From positions 19,694,182-19,758,181 of the forward strand of contig OW203734.1 in NCBI GenBank assembly GCA_934045075.1: 64,000 bases of DNA. Direction: 5' to 3'. The notes beneath the pieces are model-generated. The model was not told the DNA's origin. It did no database searches and was given only the letters and a program-made list of their open reading frames with translations. Shown in pieces: positions 19,245 through 28,862 of this stretch. Position numbers and translations under genes: made by a program. Position 1 is the stretch's first letter; every line of letters begins with the position of its first letter. The DNA comes from Yponomeuta sedellus. Taxonomy: Eukaryota > Arthropoda > Insecta > Lepidoptera > Yponomeutidae.

Positions 19245-19420
19245 CGTAAAAATAAGATAAGATAAGAATATTCTTTATTGTACACCAGGAAAAAACAAAC
19301 AAAACATAATTACAGAGATACAGTACAATTGACGGCCTTATTGCTTAGAGCAATTTCTTCCAGGCAATCCACGATGGAGAGTTGCTGAAGGAAAAGTGAG
19401 ACGGGTAGTTGGTGCAAATA
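19245..19420 (-). mobile_element. LINE-d 3' end
   Basis: Antisense with tail complement AAGATAAGATAAGAATATTC, then the complement of CCTGGTGTACAATAAAGAAT and GCAATTTCTTCCAGGCAATC. Same element as 45045-45215 and 33236-33328. The (TATCT)n tail and AATAAA are typical of a LINE 3' end. Confidence 0.7.
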
Positions 19421-19569
19421 TGAATATTGATATACATACTTATACTTAATAATAATATACTTACATAAACCATAACATATAATACATACATACGCAAACT
19501 TACATTATTTCCAATAAAGTTCCGCAAGAGGATAAAAAGAAAGACATACCTACAATATTGACCGTTGGG

Positions 19570-19855
19570 TCAAGAATGACGTCAATACCCTGGAAACATG
19601 GGAGGCCGTTAGTGTGGGACTCAACCTGCGTCGACACACTGGCTCCTTCCCATGTTTCCTAGAGTACAAGAGCCGCTGGCTCAGTGGCCGGGGCGGCGGA
19701 AGGCCTCAAACGGTGGAAATATGCAACATTGGGCAACCAATACATATTCGCGCCGTTTGGGGTCGAGACACTGGGCCCGCGTCTGGGGCCGCGAGGCGCG
19801 TTTGCTCTTTAATGAGCTGTCAACGCGCCTAAACAATTTGTAGCACAAGCTGACA
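19570..19855 (+). other. GC-rich segment with short overlapping frames
   Basis: GC content rises sharply (GGCCGGGGCGGCGG, GGGCCCGCGTCTGGGGCCG). CATGGGAGG and CCTTCCCATG form a small inverted repeat. One frame ends LLFNELSTRLNNL. Probably a mobile-element coding remnant, but no motif is clear. Confidence 0.3.
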
Positions 19856-19879
19856 TATAAACCTTCACATTTTTATATT

Positions 19880-20000
19880 GCCTACTGCAATGCGTGCCCA
19901 CTGCAGATTGGCAATTTCAAGCGCTGAGGTATTTGAACACCTTAGGCACTCAGGCTTCCTCACGATGTTTTCCTTCACAGTTAGCGTGTAATATTGCTAC
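19880..20000 (-). mobile_element. SINE-E core and tail fragment
   Basis: Antisense core TTCCTCACGATGTTTTCCTT plus tail GAGGTATTTGAACACCTTAG and GCGTGCCCACTGCAG. The head is missing. Confidence 0.65.
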
Positions 20001-20461
20001 TATATACTCGTATCGTCTATGAGAAGGAAAATACAATGATATCTATTGAAATAACAATATTGTGATTTGAATTGTGAATGATTCAATGAACCGAATTCCC
20101 TCGTTTGGGACCGACCAAACATTCAATTTCTTCCTGATTTGATAGATGTAAAAAAAAATCTATCTGTATCGCATTACGACCGCTTTTACATTGCATTGAG
20201 GAGTACCCTCGTAAATACATTACGAATCAATAAACAAATAATTCCGCCAATTCTTAGCGCAGTCATTCATCGCGGCAAAAATAAGGCGACATAGAGAAAA
20301 TGTTAAACGGCCCGTTACGCCATTCAGCCGTCAAATAGATAAACGCCAGAGATAACTGCGCCGCAAAATTATTATATGCCATTTGAGGTAAAGCGGGGAG
20401 TACACTGTGGATGAAATGCAGCCAAATGCTTGCTGAAAAACCTTAGTGTACGACAACGCCG
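20001..20461. other. No recognised feature
   Basis: No repeat seen. Confidence 0.4.
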
Positions 20462-20735
20462 TTCCGCAGAGCGGTGGTAGCGGAGCGGTGTAGAACTCCG
20501 GCTTCTCAATTGGTAGGTCGTTGGTTCGAATCCCGGCATGTACCAATGACTTTGTTTTCTAAGTTATGTACATTTGTGAAATTATAGAAGCATTACTACT
20601 CGCTGACGGTGAAGGGAAACATCGTAAGGAAACCCTAGTGTGTGAGGTGTTAGCGTACCTCAGCGCTTGCTACGTATAATGGCCCAACTATGAGGCTAAG
20701 TGCGGAAATCTCAGGTCTAACTAACTAACACCGTT
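20462..20735 (+). mobile_element. SINE-D, full length
   Basis: Head GGTGGTAGCGGAGCGGTGTA with B box TTGGTTCGAATCCC. The core runs from CATGTACCAATGACTTTGTT to GTGAAGGGAAACATCGTAAG. The tail contains CAACTATGAGGCTAAGTGCG and AAATCTCAGGTCTAACTAAC. Best copy of this family here. Confidence 0.85.
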
Positions 20736-20975
20736 CCGCTCGTGGGTCACTAAATTTAGCGCGTCGTGCATCTAGTGCAGATAGGGGGAAAAATTCACCC
20801 AGTTCCACCAACCGTGCAAGCAATGTATATCAAAAAACTGAACAAAAACAAGCCTTTTTTACTATGCTGCTGTATAAAAATATCCAGAGCCATACAAAAC
20901 TATATTCACGACTTAGAAAGAAAATATTTTTTGCTTTCTATTTATTGATTATTATTGATAATGATATTTAACCAT

Positions 20976-21140
20976 GAAATGAAATAAAAAAGTTTTATTC
21001 AAAGTACCGCAGAAACTGCGGCTTAATGAACGTTACAATTCAAACTAGATGACAAAAATCAAGGCGAAAATCTAGAAAATGTTGGACAAAAAATGGAAAA
21101 CAAAACTCCAAACTAAGTCTTTTTAAAGTCCTTAAATAAC
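20976..21140 (-). mobile_element. LINE-a 3' end
   Basis: Antisense 3' UTR with AATAAA and ATTTC units, like 848-935. The ORF part upstream is decayed. Confidence 0.6.
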
Positions 21141-21271
21141 ATAGTTTACATAATTATTATAAAACATAGAACATATGCATTGTACTGGCTCTAATTCCAG
21201 ACATCATTTTCATCCAAATTGTATGGTAGCAAATACTTACAACCCACAGAACAAATGCCGGCATTATGTAC

Positions 21272-21614
21272 CCATTATGTCCCCACCGAGGGGCACGGGT
21301 CTCTTCCCTAAGGAAGGTTTAGGCCACACTCCACCACGGGGGCCAAGTCCGCATTGATTTAGGCTTGTAAGACTAGTGGCTGGTCTTACTATCAGAAGTT
21401 GTCAAGCCGTCGTCTGACTTGGCTTAACGACTGCCATCTATCGGCGGCAGCCGGTACCAACTGCTTAACGTGCCTTGCGGAGCACGGAACCGCTCGCAAA
21501 AACGCCACTGACCTTAGTCATAGACGGTCACCCATCCATGCACTGAACGCGCTCTATGTTGCTTAAGCTTCGTGATTGGTTATGATCACTCAGGCAGCCA
21601 GGGCTACGAGCGAT
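21272..21614 (-). mobile_element. SINE-5S, subfamily B, near full length
   Basis: Antisense. The complement carries TCGCTCGTAGCCCTGGCTGC, a TTAAGCAACA box and GGATGGGTGACCG, then the shared body. The 3' terminus is the B-type GTGCCCCTCGGTGGGGACAT. Head and tail are both present. Confidence 0.9.
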
Positions 21615-21679
21615 GTGAGTGTCATGTCACTGCAATTTTATTCATTTCATTAGATTATTTGATTGTGCCTCTAAAATTA

Positions 21680-21815
21680 ACATGCGGTGGTAGCGGCGCA
21701 GAAGAACCCCGGCTTCTGGTTCGGGAGTACGTGGGTTCGAATATCAGCGAAACAAATGCCGGTATGTACCAAGGATTTTGTTTTCAAAGTTATGTACATT
21801 TCTGAAGTTACGATA
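21680..21815 (+). mobile_element. SINE-D 5' half
   Basis: Head GCGGTGGTAGCGGCGCAGAA and GTGGGTTCGAATATCAGC; core starts TGTACCAAGGATTTTGTTTT. The 3' half is gone. Confidence 0.75.
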
Positions 21816-21826
21816 GTAGCTGGCTT

Positions 21827-21900
21827 CGTCAGCACATACTGAGTCAGTACTATTTTACATTTGCCGCACCCACAGTAATGAAAATACTTTTAAAAAGATT
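21827..21900 (+). repeat. Single unit of repeat Q
   Basis: TTCGTCAGCACATACTGAGT, then AGTACTATTTTACATTTGCC and GCACCCACAGTAATGAA match the unit tandemly repeated at 53505-53995. Confidence 0.65.
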
Positions 21901-22210
21901 TTTTTTCCATTTTAGTTAGAAACCCGAAGCACCTTAAGTCAAACTCTAAGATATGTCTCTAAGATATTTCTCATGTTCACTTTAAAATAAAAACCTAGTA
22001 TAAGACAAAATACGGTTTTTTTTTTCATTGGTGGCGCTAGTAAAGTCTGCAACCCAATTCCTCTTAAAAATGGTCACGGAAAAAATGGTTGCAGAGATAT
22101 CAAGTATTTTATGTCTCAATTCAGATCTTTGTCTATCTGTATGCCAAGTTTCGCGTAACTCCGTTCAGCCCTTATTACGTGGTTGAGTAACAAAAATGTT
22201 CACAAACTTT
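21901..22210. other. Degenerate repeat, class uncertain
   Basis: ATCTTTGTCTATCTGTATGC, then CCAAGTTTCGCGTAACTCCG and TTCAGCCCTTATTACGTGGT resemble the generic 3' regions of decayed LINEs or Helitrons common in insect genomes (from memory). No second copy in the window. Confidence 0.35.
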
Positions 22211-22305
22211 CACAATTATTATAGTAAAATTTATAAGAGTAAGATATTTGGGAGAGGCTATGACCAGCTGATTATGCTGATGATTACATAAGGATACGTA
22301 TATTA

Positions 22306-22494
22306 AGGTGGACCAGGGCAGTATCGGAGTGGTGGCCAAGGGAGGGAAGGAGGTTGGTAGGCAGACCACCGACACGATGGTCAGACGACATCGTGAGGGT
22401 TGCGGGCCAGAGATGGATCAGATTAGTACAGGACCATGAGGAGTAGCGCAATATAAAGGAGGCCTATGCCCAGCAGTGGGTTGATGTGGACTGA
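22306..22494 (+). pseudogene. RTE-3 LINE C-terminus
   Basis: Reads RWTRAVSEWWPREGRRLVGR, PPTRWSDDIVRVAGQRW and IRLVQDHEE, then an in-frame TAG, then RNIKEAYAQQWVDVD and the natural TGA at 22492-22494. The GRPPTRWSDD and AYAQQW motifs mark the C-terminus of an RTE-type reverse transcriptase. A (TA)n tail follows directly. 37375-37770 is a longer, antisense relative. Confidence 0.85.
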
Positions 22495-22495
22495 T

Positions 22496-22570
<75 letters not shown>

Positions 22571-22600
22571 TGTATATATGTATATATATATATAATGTAA
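22495..22600. repeat. (TA)n microsatellite tail of RTE-3
   Basis: About 100 bp of TA/ATAT directly after the RTE-3 stop codon. Probably grew from the element's own 3' simple repeat. Confidence 0.9.
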
Positions 22601-22800
22601 GAAATCTAAAAAAAAAATATAATTGTATGTTAGTATTTGCATGTATACCTATGTCTCTCTCTGAAACAGTTGCTTTATTGCTTGTTTATTTTTATACCAT
22701 ATGTATCGTGTATTGCGTCTTTCATTTGTGATATTGTGATTACATATCTGTGGGAAATGCTGAGGAATTAGCAAAGTGTACTTGTTAATTCTAATATTTT

Positions 22801-23105
22801 TTATCTTATAACTTTGTTATAACTTTGGCTCAGAGAATTAGGGAGCTGAAGTGGCAGTGGGCTGGCCATATCTCGCGAAGAACCGACAAACGTTGGAGTA
22901 AACGTGTTCTTGAGTGGAGACCGCGACTCGACAAACGTAGTGTAGGACGCCCTCTGACCAGGTGGGATGACGATCTGCGAAAAACTGCCGGCAGATGCTG
23001 GATGCGGCAAGCTGAAGACAGGGCGCTATGGCGTTCATTAGGGGAGGGCTATGTCCAGTAGTATTAGGCTATATTAGTAGTAAACTAATATAGTCTGAAG
23101 AAGAA
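22801..23105 (+). pseudogene. RTE-1 LINE C-terminus, frame intact
   Basis: Best-preserved RTE-1 end. Frame 22825-23061 reads MAQRIRELKWQWAGHISRRT, DKRWSKRVLEWRPRLDKRSV, GRPLTRWDDDLRKTAGRCWM and RQAEDRALWRSLGEGYVQ, with no stop. This is the region after the RT domain in RTE-clade LINEs. The 3' end continues to AATATAGTCTGAAGAAGAAG. Endonuclease and RT catalytic domains are absent, so it is a 5'-truncated insert, not a working gene. Confidence 0.9.
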
Positions 23106-23129
23106 GAAGATTGTCAATTCTGTTTTTTC

Positions 23130-23212
23130 TCCTTCTTCTTCTTTTTCAGGCTATATTAGTCTACTGCTGGACATTGCCCTTCTCTAATGAGCGCCTTTTT
23201 TTCTTCTTGAAT
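23130..23212 (-). mobile_element. RTE-1 3' terminus, inverted to the previous copy
   Basis: CTTCTTCTTTTTCAGGCTAT, then ATTAGTCTACTGCTGGACAT and TCTAATGAGCGCC: the antisense terminal 80 bp, facing the preceding sense copy tail-to-tail. Confidence 0.8.
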
Positions 23213-23324
23213 AGAATAAAAAAAATCATATACTTTCAGTCTTGTAGCGCGTTATCTTAGGCTGTGAAGCTCTAAGATTTTGAATTAAATAAATGTATCT
23301 TCTTCTTCTACAATTCTTGCAGCA

Positions 23325-23467
23325 CAATTACACCAAACTGCGATCCCCAACCCGCATGCCCAGCGTTGGGATTATGGGCATTACCCCCGAATGATGGCAC
23401 AACCTTGCGCTATGGCGCTCATTAGGGGAGGGCTATGTCCAGCAGTGGAGTTATATGGCCTGTAGAA
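23325..23467 (+). mobile_element. SINE-Z 3' part
   Basis: CAAACTGCGATCCCCAACCC, GCATGCCCAGCGTTGGGATT and ATGGGCATTACCCC, ending in the RTE-1-like TAGGGGAGGGCTATGTCCAG. Confidence 0.8.
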
Positions 23468-23469
23468 AT

Positions 23470-24060
23470 AAATGTATATAAGTAGGATAAAATGCAATAA
23501 CTTCGAAGATTCTCACTTAGTGTGCTGCTAGCTCAATAACGCTACATTTTTGCAATGACTTTACGAGCCCCGTCGTAAATAAGTCGCTATCTATGCATGG
23601 AGTGTATTTCCTTAGGAAATGAGTGTCTTTTTATGACATATTGAGAGAGCATTTTACACCGACGAGTTTTGAGTGAACGTCCCACAAGTACGTCCATAGT
23701 AAAACATAAACAGCTTGTCTTACTAAATTGTGAGTCGTTTTCAGAAATGTTTCGAACAAAAAAATTGGGAGAGATTCTGATAATGTAGAGGCTTTTTTTA
23801 CTAATAATTAAAGTGATTCATTAAGATTGAGCGGTGGTAGTACTAGCAGGAATCCGAATCGTTGAAAAAAAATTTTAATTATAAAATGTTTAGCAGATTG
23901 TTCTCCAATATCCGTTAACAAGTGATAGTTTGTTCTAGAAAAAAACCGTTTTTTTATTTATTTTTCTTACTTTTCGTTTTATTTTGTTTGTCGTTAACGT
24001 AAGGTAAGTAATTTTGGCTAAAATATTTTTGATCGCCATTTTTCTCGCAACTGGCCCCAT
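23470..24060. other. No recognised feature
   Basis: AT-rich, no repeat seen. Confidence 0.4.
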
Positions 24061-24065
24061 ATGTA

Positions 24066-24165
24066 GGTAAAAAGTGGTGGTAGCGGTTCGGTGTAGAACA
24101 CCGGCTTCTCAATCGAAAAGTCGTGAGTTCGAATCCCAGCATGTACCAATGACTTGGTTTTGTGA
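24066..24165 (+). mobile_element. SINE-D head
   Basis: GTGGTGGTAGCGGTTCGGTG, CACCGGCTTCTCAATCG and B box GAGTTCGAATCCC, ending ATGTACCAATGACTTGGTTT. Confidence 0.75.
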
Positions 24166-24354
24166 AATTATATATTATATATATATATTCTTTATTGCAA
24201 ACAGTAAATTCGAAAGTTCATTACATAAAACTTGTTAAAAAAGCGAACTTATAGTATATCAATAACCGTGAACTAATACGCTTAACAAGTTATTTAATAA
24301 GTAAAAGCGTATTAAATAACTTTAATACGCTTTTACTCTACGAGCTCTTAGCTC

Positions 24355-24500
24355 TACTTTTTTATGTAGCCTATAAACGTCCTACAGCCGAACCGCTTTC
24401 TCTCAGAGAGAGTGAGTACAATCTGTTATTGTTTAGAATATACCTCGGCTACTATCGGATATATTCGTGTAAAAGAAATATCGGAACTAATAAATAAATA
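24355..24500. repeat. SINE-E tail scrap and repeat T
   Basis: 24355-24418 has the antisense SINE-E tail TTATGTAGCCTATAAACGTC with TCTCTCAGAGAGAG. 24430-24500 (ATACCTCGGCTACTATCGGA) is inverted relative to 57100-57183. Confidence 0.5.
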
Positions 24501-24660
24501 TTCATGAATATGACACTTAATTTCGAAATTGGAACGGTTCGGAATCAGAAACGTTTTATAAAGAGCGGGAAGTAGTGTTACACTCGTGTGCTTTCGGTGA
24601 CAACCGAAGCCTACTCTAAAGCCCGAGGTACCTATATTCTAAAAGCTAACAGACTGTATA

Positions 24661-25395
24661 CAGGGCGTCCCAAAGTTATGGGCCTTGATGAGAAAGTACT
24701 TTAAATATAGTAGATAGGGTATATTGCTGAAAGAAGACTTTATGTTATTTTTAAAAGTTAGTAATTCTGCATTCAAAGATTTTCTAAAAATTACTTGCCT
24801 TGTCTGGGAATCGAAACGACTTAAATTAAAAAAAAACACCCCTTCTTTATGATGCCAATCGAAATTATTCCCAAAAACTAATAACTCTTCTTAAGTAACA
24901 TAGTATTTTAAAATAGCGTGAAATAGCATGAAACTGCCGAGTCAATTAAGTTGAAAATGAAAAATGAAAATCAACAGGCAGCGGATTCATTAAAAGATTG
25001 GCAATTTGCGTAAGACAAGAGGGATCACATTATGAGCATTTAATTAATTAATTTACAAAAACATACTTACTTAATTGACTACGGCAGTTTCATGTATGTT
25101 TTTAATTTGATTAAAATGATTAATTTCACGCTGTTCATTTCTTCTTAAATACTATGTTATTTAAGAAGAGTTATTAGTTTTTGGCCATTCTTTCCATTGG
25201 CATCATAAAAGTAGGAGTGGTTTTTTTACATTTAAGTCGGTTCGATTCCCAGACAAGGCAAGTAATTTTTAGAAAATCTTTGAATGCAGAATAACTAACT
25301 TTTAAAAATAACATAAAGTCTTCTTTCAGCAAAATACCCTATCTACGATATTTAAGGTACTTTCCCTTCATGGCCCATAACTTTGGGACGCCCTG
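24661..25395. mobile_element. Tc1/mariner-like inverted-repeat element, 735 bp
   Basis: Begins CAGGGCGTCCCAAAGTTATG and ends with the complement, flanked by TATA on each side (TA target duplication). Arms of roughly 300 bp pair almost throughout (24661-24955 against about 25072-25395), with scattered mismatches and a short centre. No transposase frame. The terminus type is familiar from insect mariner-like MITEs (family knowledge). Confidence 0.8.
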
Positions 25396-25404
25396 TATAT
25401 GCAA

Positions 25405-25690
25405 ACATCCCTTTTAGAATGAGAATAATGTTACACCTGTTAATAAAAAGTAAGGACATGATAAGGTGCCAGTTTTTAATCTATTTTTTTATTAAAATAT
25501 TTATAACAAATTCCCTACAATGTTCTACGTCGTAAATAATCGTTGATATCGTGGAAAATTTACCATCACGATGAAACATTTTACTATGCTAAGTTTATGA
25601 GAAGAAGCGCATCTATAGAATGTTAACAGGATAAAATTGCAAACAAGCGTTTTGTTTTTTCAATTTGCTGGTAGTTGGGCGAAATCGAAT
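25405..25690. other. No recognised feature
   Basis: AT-rich. Confidence 0.4.
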
Positions 25691-25691
25691 G

Positions 25692-26060
25692 GCACATAGC
25701 CCCGGCTGCCTGAATGATCTTAAACGATCACGGCGGTCAAGCAACATAGGGCGCGTTTAGTGCATGGATGGGTGACCGTCTATAACTAACGCTAGTGGCT
25801 TTTTTCCGAGCGTTTCCGTGCTTCGCAAGGCACGTTGAGCCGTTCGTGCCGGCTGTCATGTAATGGCCAATGTCAATCAATAATAAGCGATGTCAGAGGC
25901 CTTATGGGCGGCTTGATAACTTCTGACAGCAAGGCCCGCCACTGGCTTACAATCCTCCACCAACCCGGACTTGGCACCCGTGGTGGAGTATTGTCTAACC
26001 TTCCTGCGATGCAGGAAGAGACCCTTGCCCCAGCAGTGGGGACATACAAGGGTTGATAAC
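25692..26060 (+). mobile_element. SINE-5S, B head with A-type tail, full length
   Basis: The head CATAGCCCCGGCTGCCTGAA is B-like, with GGATGGGTGACCG at 25766-25778. The body is TTCCGTGCTTCGCAAGGCAC and CTTGATAACTTCTGACAGCA. The tail CCCCAGCAGTGGGGACATAC then AAGGGTTGATAAC is A-type. A small insertion (CAATCAATAATAAGCGA) lies near 25877. Confidence 0.9.
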
Positions 26061-26212
26061 ATGGTCAGTCTTAGATTACACATCACTATGGTCCTCATTG
26101 TAGGCATACACATATAATTAAGTTATTATAAGGCAAAAAAACTTACAATGTGTCATTTCGAAAGTTGTCAATATTGTAATAAGATTTGTCAATAGGTACC
26201 CCCTTAGCTACC

Positions 26213-26568
26213 ACCGCTACCATGGACTCGCAAGCGAGAGCACCAGGTTCGATCCCCAGTGCGGGCATGTACCAATGATTTTGTTTAATTTCAAAGTTAC
26301 GTACATTTGCGAATTTGTAGTCGCGATACCACACGCTAACGCTGAAGGAAAACATCGTGAGGAAACCCGCGGCTTGGTTGGTATTGACTAGTCTTTTCTG
26401 TGGGCTAGGCCGACTTAGCTGTTAGGATGGTATAGGTGCTGGGCAAGCCTTCACCATCTATAATACCATGTCCCAGGCACTACAGCGTCGGAGTAGTCCC
26501 TTCTCCCATCTAGTGTGAGTGAAAATGAATCATCTCATTAAGTAGATGCAAAAGGCCAATATTATTTA
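26213..26568 (+). mobile_element. SINE-F, full length
   Basis: Head ACTCGCAAGCGAGAGCACCA with B box AGGTTCGATCCCC. The core runs from CATGTACCAATGATTTTGTT to GAAGGAAAACATCGTGAGGA. The F-specific middle GTGGGCTAGGCCGACTTAGC and tail AGTAGATGCAAAAGGCCAAT follow. Core shared with SINE-D and SINE-E. Confidence 0.85.
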
Positions 26569-26584
26569 TTATTTGCCAATAAGT

Positions 26585-26800
26585 ACATTTTAAGAACCTA
26601 TTTAGAGGCTAAAAATTCCACCCATGCCGGGATTCAACCCGCGACCTCTGGCTATCCGTGCCAGCGCTCTTTCCAACGGAGCTAATGGGCGACTCACCGG
26701 CATCAGTTAAATTTCGAACCTCTTTACACTATTCTCTGTATTACGTACAATTGTCCTGAGCACGGGTTAGTGTATTAAAAATAAAAATAGTATAATAAGT
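26585..26800 (-). mobile_element. SINE-P antisense followed by sense linker
   Basis: The SINE is antisense at 26585-26752. Then the linker TGAGCACGGGTTAGTGTATT appears in sense orientation at 26753-26800. The same opposite-strand join occurs at 35963 and 60930. Confidence 0.8.
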
Positions 26801-27160
26801 AGATTTTTTATCGTTAATGTTTACAGATAGAAAAGTAACGGTGCCTATACGGGGATCAACATTATGTATGCTAACTCCTTTCAAACATCAACATAGCCCA
26901 ACAACATCCTTCCACGCGTTCCTGAAAGCGAGGTTTCATCCACAAACTTGTCAATTTTCTCCCCGTGATTAAATCCCCACAATTTTCGGGCACTGGACGC
27001 GGACTCCTCCTGTAATTCATTTCAACAGCGGTCGAGAAAAAAGTTATGAAAGCACCGCTTTTCCTCCTCTGTTCTTAGCGTTTCGATGGCTGTTGACTAC
27101 GGTGGACTGTATGGAAAACGGAAGAGAAACTAAGAAAAAAGCTACTAACTAAATAAATAT
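26801..27160. other. No recognised feature
   Basis: No repeat or coding signal. Confidence 0.4.
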
Positions 27161-27161
27161 T

Positions 27162-27388
27162 ATTGGACATGTTACACGGATCTCGTTAGCCCTATACTAA
27201 GTACAACTAAATGACATGTGTTATAGGAGCTAACTTGACGACAGATTTAATACAATAAATACATAGATAACATTCAAGACCCGAGACAAACTAGAATAGT
27301 TCGTTTTCTACTTTGACCCGGCCGGAGATCGAACCCGAGACCTTCGGTTAACAGTCAGCGTGCCAAACCGCTGCGCCACCGAAGTTCT
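27162..27388 (-). mobile_element. SINE-G
   Basis: Antisense: tail GGACATGTTACACGGATCTC, body, then B box GGAGATCGAACCC and A box GCCAAACCGCTGCGCCACCG. Confidence 0.85.
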
Positions 27389-27506
27389 TGTTTTATCGAG
27401 ATATTTTATTTTTATTTTTATAAAAGTAATAAATTAATTAAAACAATCCTTTCCTTATGTAGTTTCTGTTACTGTAACTTCTGGGTACAATAAAGAATAT
27501 TCTATC

Positions 27507-27690
27507 TTTAAAAACCTATTCAGAGGCTAAAAATTAAAGGGGCTCAATTGTAAGAGCGCTGGCACGGATAGCCAGAGGTTGCGGGCTCGAATCACGGCAT
27601 GGGTGAAATTTTTAGCCTCTAAATAGGTTTTCAAATTTGTCCTTAGCACGGGTTAGTGCATTAAAAATAAAAATTGTATAATATTCTATA
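27507..27690 (+). mobile_element. SINE-P, partial fold-back, plus linker
   Basis: A 26-bp antisense 3' end (AAAAACCTATTCAGAGGCTA) is joined to a sense copy beginning in the A box (GGCTCAATTGTAAGAGCGCT) and ending in the linker GCACGGGTTAGTGCATTAAA. The turn is 5' of the A box, unlike the anticodon-arm palindromes. Confidence 0.8.
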
Positions 27691-27716
27691 TATCTATCTA
27701 TCTATCTTTACCTCTA
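27691..27716. repeat. (TATC)n microsatellite
   Basis: Short TATC run. Confidence 0.85.
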
Positions 27717-28177
27717 TATTCTCGAGTGGAGTTTCTGAGCGATCCCATTCTGTGACTTTAGTAGCAACCTCATTTGCATGTTTTTATCATATTTACCTAC
27801 CCGACCTTCCGTTCGGGACCACAGCCACCATTAACCGAATTAGCGTTTAATGATTTTAATATTGTTTGCCAACAAGGAGGCCTGCTACGTAATTTTTGCT
27901 CAAAAGTCGAATTTTCCACTTCTTCGTAAATGATAATGAAGTCGAAATTCTCTGTAGGGCCCGGGTGCCGGCCGAAGGAGGATTTTGTGAAGTTAAATAA
28001 TGAAGTCTCGAACAGTACTCATTAAATTAAAGCTAAACTGACACGTATAAGGTTTCAGCATGTTGATATTCATTCTATAATTAATCCATATCCATAGCTA
28101 TAATATATTAGGCTAACCTTTAATAATAAACTACTTAAGTTACTAAATACTATAAAATAGTGTAAACAAATACAAGG
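27717..28177. other. No recognised feature
   Basis: No repeat seen. Confidence 0.4.
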
Positions 28178-28541
28178 GACATACAAGGGTTGAATCGCTC
28201 GTAGCCCCGGCTGCCTGAGTGATCTTAAACGATCACGACGTTTAAGCAACACAGGGCGCGTTCAGGGCATGGATGGGTGACCGTCTATGACTAACGCTAG
28301 TGGTATTTTTCGGAGCGGTTACGTTAAGCAGTTGGTGCAGGATGCCGTCGATAGATGGCAGTCGTTAAGCCATATCAAAGGCCTTAGGGCGGCTTGAAAA
28401 CTTCTGACAGTCAGACCAGCCACTAGTCTTGTAAGCCTCCACCAATCCGGGCTTGGCCCCCGTGGTGGAGTATGGCCTATACTTTCCTCAGGGAAGGGTT
28501 CCGTGCCCCTCGGTGGGGACATAATGGGTTGATGATGATGA
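28178..28541 (+). mobile_element. SINE-5S subfamily B preceded by a SINE-5S tail
   Basis: 28194-28541 is the clearest subfamily-B copy: head ATCGCTCGTAGCCCCGGCTG, TTAAGCAACA at 28242, GGGCGCG at 28254-28260 and GGATGGGTGACCG at 28271-28283, with 5S rRNA spacing. The tail GGTGGGGACATAATGGGTTG ends in (ATG)n. Directly before it, GGGACATACAAGGGTTGA is the A-type tail of another copy, a tail-to-head junction. Confidence 0.9.
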
Positions 28542-28755
28542 CTGTAAACACGAAGAAAATGTTGTGAGGTGATGTATTGCAACGAGATTGTAACGATTGT
28601 GAGTTACAGTACAATACTCTACATGCTTTGTCAATTTTTTTTCTGTTATCTCGATAAACGCTAAAACATGGTTTACTTATCATCATAGACATGAGTTATA
28701 TTTTGTATAGTTACCATAAACGGCTAACTCTTAAGTATTATTGTTACAGTCTATT

Positions 28756-28862
28756 TATACTATTTTTATTTTTAATGCACTAACCCGTGCTAAGGACAAT
28801 TTTAAGTCTATTTATTCTTACTTGTCCAATTTAGTAAACAAGATTCTAACCTTAAAATTGAC
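28756..28862. repeat. Solo linker and one arm of MITE M
   Basis: 28756-28803 is the SINE-P linker alone, antisense. 28803-28862 (GTCTATTTATTCTTACTTGT) matches the terminal arm of the element at 35322-35582. Confidence 0.65.

Noticed and set aside
28194..28290. A 5S rRNA gene
   Set aside because: Only the internal promoter half of 5S is present; the 5' half and the terminal stem are replaced by SINE sequence.
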